Source of the DNA: Actinomycetota bacterium
Lineage (GTDB): Bacteria; Actinomycetota; Acidimicrobiia; Acidimicrobiales; Ilumatobacteraceae
Assembly: GCA_016213625.1 (NCBI GenBank)
Contig: JACQZZ010000042.1
Coordinates: 62,001 to 126,000, forward strand
DNA length: 64,000 nucleotides
Direction of reading: 5' to 3'
Positions 59,826-64,000 of the stretch are shown one piece after another. The notes under the pieces are model-generated. The model did not search any database. It saw only the letters and a program-made list of their open reading frames with translations, and was not told the origin of the DNA. The number at the start of each line of letters is the position of its first letter. Position 1 is the first letter of the stretch. A program made the translations under genes and the position numbers.

Positions 59826-60877
59826 CCCAGGACCGAACCGAGTGGCGCTACATCGCCGCGTTCGCCGCGCACTTCGCCCGCTGCGGGCTGCACGAGGGCG
59901 AGAAGGTGGCGCTGCTCAGCGAGTCGCAGAGCCGGCCGTCGCTGGTCGAGACCGCACGCCTCGCCGCGCAGTCACTGGGCGGCAGGGTGTTCGACATCGT
60001 GGTGCCCACGCCACCGGCAGCGCATGCCGTTCCCATCCGCAGCACCGGCGCATCCCAGGCCATCGCTCACCATGACGCCGTCATCGCCGCACTCGTCACG
60101 AGCGATCTCGTCATCGACTGCACGGTGGAGGGGCTGCTGCACTCGCCCGAGTTGGGCCGCATCCTGGCCGGCTCGGCCCGCGTGCTGATGATCTCCAACG
60201 AGCACCCGGAGGTGCTCGAGCGCCTGCCGTGGGACGACGACCTGCCGCGTCGAGTGGCGCTGGGTCACGAGTGGCTGCGCACGGCGAACACCATGCGCGC
60301 CACCAGCGCGGCGGGCACCGACCTCACTGTGCAACTGGCGGGCGGGTTCAGCGCCGGGAGCACCGGCCTCACCGACGGTCCCGGCTCCATCGCCCACTGG
60401 CCCGGAGGGCTGGTGCTCACCTTCCCGGCCGCGCACTCGGTGAACGGAACGGTCGTGCTCGCCCCGGGCGACATGAACCTCACGTTCAACCGCCTCGTGG
60501 AGTCGACCGTGACCCTTCGAATCGAGGACGACCACATCGAGGCCATCGAGGGTGACGGCGTCGACGCCATCCTGTTCCGTTCGTACCTGTCGGCGTTCGG
60601 CGATCGCGAGAGCTACGCCACCAGCCACGTCGGGTGGGGCATGAACCAGTTCGCACGCTGGGACGCCGCGCAGCTGTACGACAGGCGAGAGACATGGGGC
60701 ACCGAGGCGCGTGCGTACGCGGGCAACTTCCTCTACTCCACCGGTGCCAACGAGACGGCAGGGCGCTTCACGGCCGGTCACTTCGACCTCCCGATGCGCA
60801 ACTGCACCGTCACGCTCGACGACCGCGTGGTGGTGAGCGAGGGCGTGCTCGCTGCCGAGCTGGCCCCGCCCGCGTGA
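59822..60877 (+). CDS. NicX-like ring-cleavage dioxygenase (M29-like fold)
   Basis: The 351-residue protein matches the aminopeptidase-T-like family that includes 2,5-dihydroxypyridine 5,6-dioxygenase NicX: HEGEKVALLSESQS, ALVTSDLVIDCTVEGLLHS, SHVGWGMNQFARWDA and FTAGHFDLPMRNCTVTLD. The likely iron ligands are H269, H320 and D322. As I recall, NicX of P. putida uses H265, H318 and D320, so spacing and length (about 350) agree closely. The enzyme would split the pyridine ring between C5 and C6. A general M29 aminopeptidase is less likely because Glu/His metal residues of that family are not evident. Its ATG overlaps the hydrolase stop. Confidence 0.8.
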   Translation: MTQDRTEWRYIAAFAAHFARCGLHEGEKVALLSESQSRPSLVETARLAAQSLGGRVFDIVVPTPPAAHAVPIRSTGASQAIAHHDAVIAALVTSDLVIDCTVEGLLHSPELGRILAGSARVLMISNEHPEVLERLPWDDDLPRRVALGHEWLRTANTMRATSAAGTDLTVQLAGGFSAGSTGLTDGPGSIAHWPGGLVLTFPAAHSVNGTVVLAPGDMNLTFNRLVESTVTLRIEDDHIEAIEGDGVDAILFRSYLSAFGDRESYATSHVGWGMNQFARWDAAQLYDRRETWGTEARAYAGNFLYSTGANETAGRFTAGHFDLPMRNCTVTLDDRVVVSEGVLAAELAPPA

Positions 60878-60896
60878 CCGACCGTAGGCTCCGCGC

Positions 60897-61985
60897 ATGA
60901 CGAACGACCGGGTCATCGAATCGGCGCAGGTGGTGCTGCCGTGCACCGATCCGGCGTCCGCCACCATCGGCTTCTTCACCGGCATCGGCTTCAAGGTGCG
61001 CACCATCGTGCCGGCCGATCACCCGCGCATGGTCGTGCTGAGTGGGCACGGCCTCACGGTACGGCTGGAGGTGGGAGCCGACGCCGCACCCGGACGCCTC
61101 CGTCTGCTGTGCACCGACGGGGCACCCGGCGAGCTGGTCGCCCCCAACGGCACCGTCGTGGAGTTCGTGCCGGCACACCCCCCGATGGACATCCCGCCGC
61201 TGCAGGAGCGGTTCGTCGTCACCCGCATGCCCCGCGGCGAGGGCGACGCCGCGTTCGGTGAGGGTCGCTCCGGGATGCGCTACCGCGATCTCATCCCCGA
61301 CCGCCTCGGCGGACGCTTCATCGCGTCGCACATCCTCATCCCCGACGGCGGGCCCGTGGGCGACTACGTGCACTTCCACAACATCCGCTTCCAGATGATC
61401 TATTGCTACCGCGGTTGGGTGAAGGTCGCCTACGAAGACCAGGGCGAGCCGATGCTGCTCACCGAGGGCGACTGTTTCCTGCAACCCTCCACCATCCGTC
61501 ACCGGGTGCTCGAGGCGAGCGATCGCATGCAGGTCATCGAAGTCGGCTGCCCGGCCGAGCACGAGACGTGGGGCGACCCCGAGATGACCCTGCCCACCGG
61601 CCGCACGTTGCCCGACCGGGGGTACGGCCCCGACGGGCACCGATTCGCCTTCCACCAGGCCGCGCATGCGTCATGGGCACCCTGGCGTGTGGCCGGGTAC
61701 GAGTACCGCGACACCGGTATCGGCGCGGCCATGGACGGAGTGGCGGGCTGTCGCGTGGTACGCCCCGTCGGCTCGCCCGGCGCCGTCACCACCAGCCACA
61801 CGGCCGAGTTCGTCTTCACCTTCGTGCTCGATGGCGCCGTCACGCTGCAACGCGAGCACGACGCGCCGTTGCGGCTGGACGAGGGCGACTCGTTCGTGGT
61901 GCCGGCACACACGAACTACACGCTCAGCGAACCCACTGCGAACCTGCAACTCCTCGACGTCACCCTCCCCGCCGACGTCGCCTGA
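60897..61985 (+). CDS. Bicupin protein with N-terminal VOC-like domain
   Basis: The 362-residue protein has an N-terminal region (SAQVVLPCTDPASATIGFFTGIGFKV) resembling half of a glyoxalase/VOC domain. It is followed by two cupins: HFHNIRFQMIYCYRGWVKVAYEDQG, GDCFLQPSTIRHRVLE, and later FVFTFVLDGAVTLQRE with EGDSFVVPAHTNY. The first cupin has His and Glu/Gln suitable for a metal; the second is metal-poor. It may be a ring-cleavage dioxygenase, isomerase or regulator in the same aromatic pathway. TAGGCT (60885-60890) lies 6 nt before ATG 60897, so it may have its own promoter 19 bp after the NicX-like gene. Confidence 0.75.
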   Translation: MTNDRVIESAQVVLPCTDPASATIGFFTGIGFKVRTIVPADHPRMVVLSGHGLTVRLEVGADAAPGRLRLLCTDGAPGELVAPNGTVVEFVPAHPPMDIPPLQERFVVTRMPRGEGDAAFGEGRSGMRYRDLIPDRLGGRFIASHILIPDGGPVGDYVHFHNIRFQMIYCYRGWVKVAYEDQGEPMLLTEGDCFLQPSTIRHRVLEASDRMQVIEVGCPAEHETWGDPEMTLPTGRTLPDRGYGPDGHRFAFHQAAHASWAPWRVAGYEYRDTGIGAAMDGVAGCRVVRPVGSPGAVTTSHTAEFVFTFVLDGAVTLQREHDAPLRLDEGDSFVVPAHTNYTLSEPTANLQLLDVTLPADVA

Positions 61986-61994
61986 CCCGTGACG

Positions 61995-62906
61995 TCAGTC
62001 CAGGGCTTGGAGGACCTGGCCGAGCCATTCGATGGCGGGTTGGGTGATGGGGTCCACCACCAGTTGCACGTGCGCGGCGCCGGCGTGCGCGAAGGCGGCG
62101 AGTTGCTCGGCCAGCTCCTGGGGCTCGCCGCGCAGCGGTTGGATACGCGCCATCGACGGGTCGCCCATGGTGCGGCCCACTCCCCCGGGCACCTGCACGT
62201 ACACGCACGCCGTTGCCTCCACTTCGTCGGGATCGCGCCCGACCGCATCGGTGCGAGCACGCACATCGGCGACCACTTCGGCGAAACCCTCGGGGGTGTT
62301 GCCGTAGATGCTCCACCACACGTTCCACGAGTGCACGTGCGGCAGCGTGATGGAGAGCATGCGTGGGCTGTTCGAACCCACCATCAACACCGGTCCACCC
62401 GCTCGCGCCGCGGGCGGATCGATGACACATCGGTCGACCGCGTAGTAGGTGCCCGAGTGCGTGACCATTTCGCCGGCCAGCAGCCGGCGCAGCACGTGGA
62501 ACGCCTCTTCGAACCGGTCGACCCGATGATCGAACGGAAGACCGAAGGCGCGGTACTCGCGCTCGTTCCAACCCGAGCCCACGCCGAGCACCAGTCGCCC
62601 GTCGGACACCGCGTCGATGGTGGCGGCCATCTTGGCGATCATCGCCGGGTCGTGGAACCCCAGCGACGACACCAGCGAGCCGAGCTGCACCCGTTCGGTG
62701 ACCGCCGCGAGCGCGGCGAGTGAGGTGTACACCTCCCACGGTCCGCGAGCGGTGCCGTCGGGCAGGTCGTAGAGCAGGTGATCGCCCAGCCAGACGGAGT
62801 CGAAGCCCACGGCCTCGGCCGCCCGGGTCATCGAGATCAGCTCGGGCCAGGGAACACGCCGTTCCACTTCTGGGAGCTGCACACCGATCTTCAGGGGCCG
62901 AGTCAT
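61995..62906 (-). CDS. LLM-class, probably F420-dependent, oxidoreductase
   Basis: The 303-residue protein has the luciferase-like barrel: KIGVQLPEVERRVPW, AEAVGFDSVWLGDHLLYD, AAVTERVQLGSLVSSLGFHDPAMIAKMAATIDAVSDGRLVLGVGSGW and a FGLPFDHRVDRFEEAFHVLR region. This is the F420-dependent branch common in mycobacteria and acidimicrobia. It would reduce or oxidise a small organic molecule. It converges on the bicupin gene with a 9-bp gap. TATGCT (62913-62918) is exactly 6 nt from ATG 62906. A link to the neighbouring catabolic genes is possible but unproven. Confidence 0.88.
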   Translation of the reverse strand: MTRPLKIGVQLPEVERRVPWPELISMTRAAEAVGFDSVWLGDHLLYDLPDGTARGPWEVYTSLAALAAVTERVQLGSLVSSLGFHDPAMIAKMAATIDAVSDGRLVLGVGSGWNEREYRAFGLPFDHRVDRFEEAFHVLRRLLAGEMVTHSGTYYAVDRCVIDPPAARAGGPVLMVGSNSPRMLSITLPHVHSWNVWWSIYGNTPEGFAEVVADVRARTDAVGRDPDEVEATACVYVQVPGGVGRTMGDPSMARIQPLRGEPQELAEQLAAFAHAGAAHVQLVVDPITQPAIEWLGQVLQALD

Positions 62907-62947
62907 CGGCCGAGCATACGGGCGGGTCAGGCGCCGGGCGGCTGATC

Positions 62948-62971
62948 GCGCAGGGCCGAACCGCCCTGCGC
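62948..62971 (-). terminator. Terminator after the SGNH-domain gene
   Basis: A 9-bp perfect stem (62948-62956 and 62963-62971) with a 6-nt loop lies 14 nt beyond the minus-strand stop at 62986. It separates this gene from the LLM oxidoreductase promoter. Confidence 0.65.
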
Positions 62972-62985
62972 GCCGAACGGGTGCG

Positions 62986-64000
62986 TCAGCCGAGCGCCAC
63001 CCGCAGCGCAGCGTCCACGTAGGGGGCGAGGAACACCGACGCGGTGGCCGTGATGTGGCTGTTGTCGCGGTACATCAACACGTTGCCGACGATGACCGGG
63101 CAGGCGGTGTCGGTGCACATCCAGTCGCTGGTGGGGATGAAGTCGGCGTCGTACTTCGCGGCCACCTCCCGCTCCACCGCCAACCGACCAGGCCGCACCG
63201 CACCGTCGCGACTGTTCATGCACGAGGCCACGCTCGACAGGTTGCCCGCCAGACAACTCGGCACGTCCTCCAGCGGCGTCGCCGAGTCGCCCAGGAGCAG
63301 CAGGTTGCTGGTGAGGGGGCGCACCTTGGAGACGGTGAGGTCGAGGCCCTCCTTCCACACCTGATCGGGGTCGCGACCGGCCGCCGCGCCGACCTGCTTG
63401 TAGCGATACGCCGACATCACCACCAGGTCGGGTTGGAGCTGGGCGATCTGTTGGATGACCGCCTCGCGCCACGGCACGCAGTCGGTGCGGTTCGGGTCCT
63501 TCTCCGTGGGGATCTCTGCGGTGGGGCACGCCTTCTTCGTGTGCACGAGGAGACGCCACCCGTTCTGGCTGGCCACCTGGTGCATCGCCGGCATCCACTC
63601 TGCGGCGTGCGAGTCGCCGAAGAGCACGACGGTGACGCTGCCGTTCGGGTCGCCGTAGATGCAGGTCTCCGGGGAGCTGACACCGAGGTCGAGGATGCAC
63701 CCGTTGTCGTACACCTGTGGCAGGTCGTCGCGAGCGGAGGCGAGGCTGGGCGACAGGTTGCTCGGCACCTTCGACGTCTGTACGCCCGCCTCCAAGGTGG
63801 GGAGGTTCGCCGCGATGAGCGCTGCCAGCTCGGGCGGGTTGTCCTTCGACGCGTCGACCGTGGGCACGCGTGCGGCAGTGGTGGAGGTGCCCGGCGCCAC
63901 GGTGCTCACCGGGCTGGTGGACGGCACGACGGTGGAGCCGACCGCGGTCGGCACCGTCGTGGTCTGGCCCACCAGGGTGGGGGCCGCGGCTTCGACCCCC
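62986..64000 (-). CDS. SGNH domain of a probable acyltransferase-3 protein (partial)
   Basis: The frame is open to the window edge, so only the C-terminal 337 residues are seen. After a Thr/Ser/Val-rich linker (about 50 residues) comes an SGNH hydrolase-like domain: VVLFGDSHAAEWMPAM (GDS with nucleophile Ser), NGWRLLVHTKKACPT, VVMSAYRYKQ and the catalytic D-x-x-H in YRDNSHITATASVFLAPYVD. Paired Cys suggest an extracytoplasmic location. This layout is typical of the end of OafA/YrhL-type O-acyltransferases that modify cell-surface polysaccharide, whose membrane part would lie beyond 64000. An in-frame GTG at 63972 is not considered the true start. Confidence 0.8.
   Translation of the reverse strand, partial: GVEAAAPTLVGQTTTVPTAVGSTVVPSTSPVSTVAPGTSTTAARVPTVDASKDNPPELAALIAANLPTLEAGVQTSKVPSNLSPSLASARDDLPQVYDNGCILDLGVSSPETCIYGDPNGSVTVVLFGDSHAAEWMPAMHQVASQNGWRLLVHTKKACPTAEIPTEKDPNRTDCVPWREAVIQQIAQLQPDLVVMSAYRYKQVGAAAGRDPDQVWKEGLDLTVSKVRPLTSNLLLLGDSATPLEDVPSCLAGNLSSVASCMNSRDGAVRPGRLAVEREVAAKYDADFIPTSDWMCTDTACPVIVGNVLMYRDNSHITATASVFLAPYVDAALRVALG

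Noticed and set aside
63417-63972. GTG 63972 as the start of a complete SGNH protein
   Set aside because: The frame stays open to the window edge and begins in a low-complexity linker, as expected for the middle of an acyltransferase-3/SGNH protein.
1-64000. Insertion sequences, prophage genes, CRISPR arrays, toxin-antitoxin modules
   Set aside because: No transposase, integrase, regular short repeats or paired small toxin/antitoxin genes were seen.

Overview
The window is a GC-rich, densely packed stretch of actinobacterial chromosome. I infer class Acidimicrobiia (Ilumatobacter-like) for four reasons. There is a mycothiol-dependent formaldehyde dehydrogenase. The order nadD - LCP-like gene - rsfS is actinobacterial. 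Secreted proteins carry PxKF-type and 'LDTR'-type repeat domains. LLM flavin/F420 oxidoreductases, Rieske proteins, P450s and acyl-CoA dehydrogenases are abundant. No mobile element, phage gene or CRISPR array is visible, and coding density is very high: gaps are short and 4-bp start/stop overlaps are common.

Layout. 0-4.8 kb: end of an unrecognised gene, a Rieske oxygenase, a kinase-fold hypothetical, a MarR/MFS efflux pair and a PPOX-fold flavoprotein, closed by a strong bidirectional terminator. 4.8-12.1 kb: three exported proteins (subtilase, lipoprotein, ExeM/NucH-type nuclease). 12.1-16.2 kb: housekeeping block with tRNA-Ala(GGC), rsfS, a degenerate LCP protein, nadD and a sigma-70 factor behind a structured leader. 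16.2-30.2 kb: class II DAHP synthase and a coupled serine hydrolase/MFS string, thiolase, PIG-L deacetylase, P450, histidine phosphatase, a heterodimeric ABC exporter, DoxX and an acyltransferase. 30.2-34.5 kb: a phosphatidylcholine synthase leading into an operon of S58 peptidase, panB and panC. 34.5-46.5 kb: FAD oxidoreductase, SDR, M1 peptidase, CAP-domain surface protein, ProA-like/Gfo-Idh pair, aldo-keto reductase/LLM pair and zinc enzymes. 46.5-53.5 kb: sulfatase with a TSUP transporter, a 2OG oxygenase, a GNAT/NSAR pair and a BCCP-carboxyltransferase fusion. 53.5-57.1 kb: LigD-type polymerase, MBL hydrolases and mscR. 57.1-62.9 kb: a probable N-heteroaromatic catabolic locus (TetR, ACAD-fold oxygenase, NicD-like hydrolase, NicX-like ring-cleavage enzyme, bicupin), with an LLM oxidoreductase converging on it. 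The window ends inside an SGNH domain.

The most general observation concerns gene starts. About twenty genes, on both strands, have a TAnnnT hexamer 6-9 nt before the start codon and no Shine-Dalgarno sequence, as expected for leaderless mRNAs. Divergent pairs are separated by as little as 15-58 bp, and in one case the two opposing -10 hexamers share five base pairs. Genes for exported proteins and a few others instead have good Shine-Dalgarno leaders.

The best candidates for undescribed biology are the NicX/NicD-like locus with its palindromic operator candidate, the link of an S58 (beta-alanyl-peptidase type) gene to panB-panC, the degenerate LCP protein between nadD and rsfS, and the BCCP-carboxyltransferase fusion next to the NSAR/GNAT pair. 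All functions are read from sequence motifs alone; no database search was possible.
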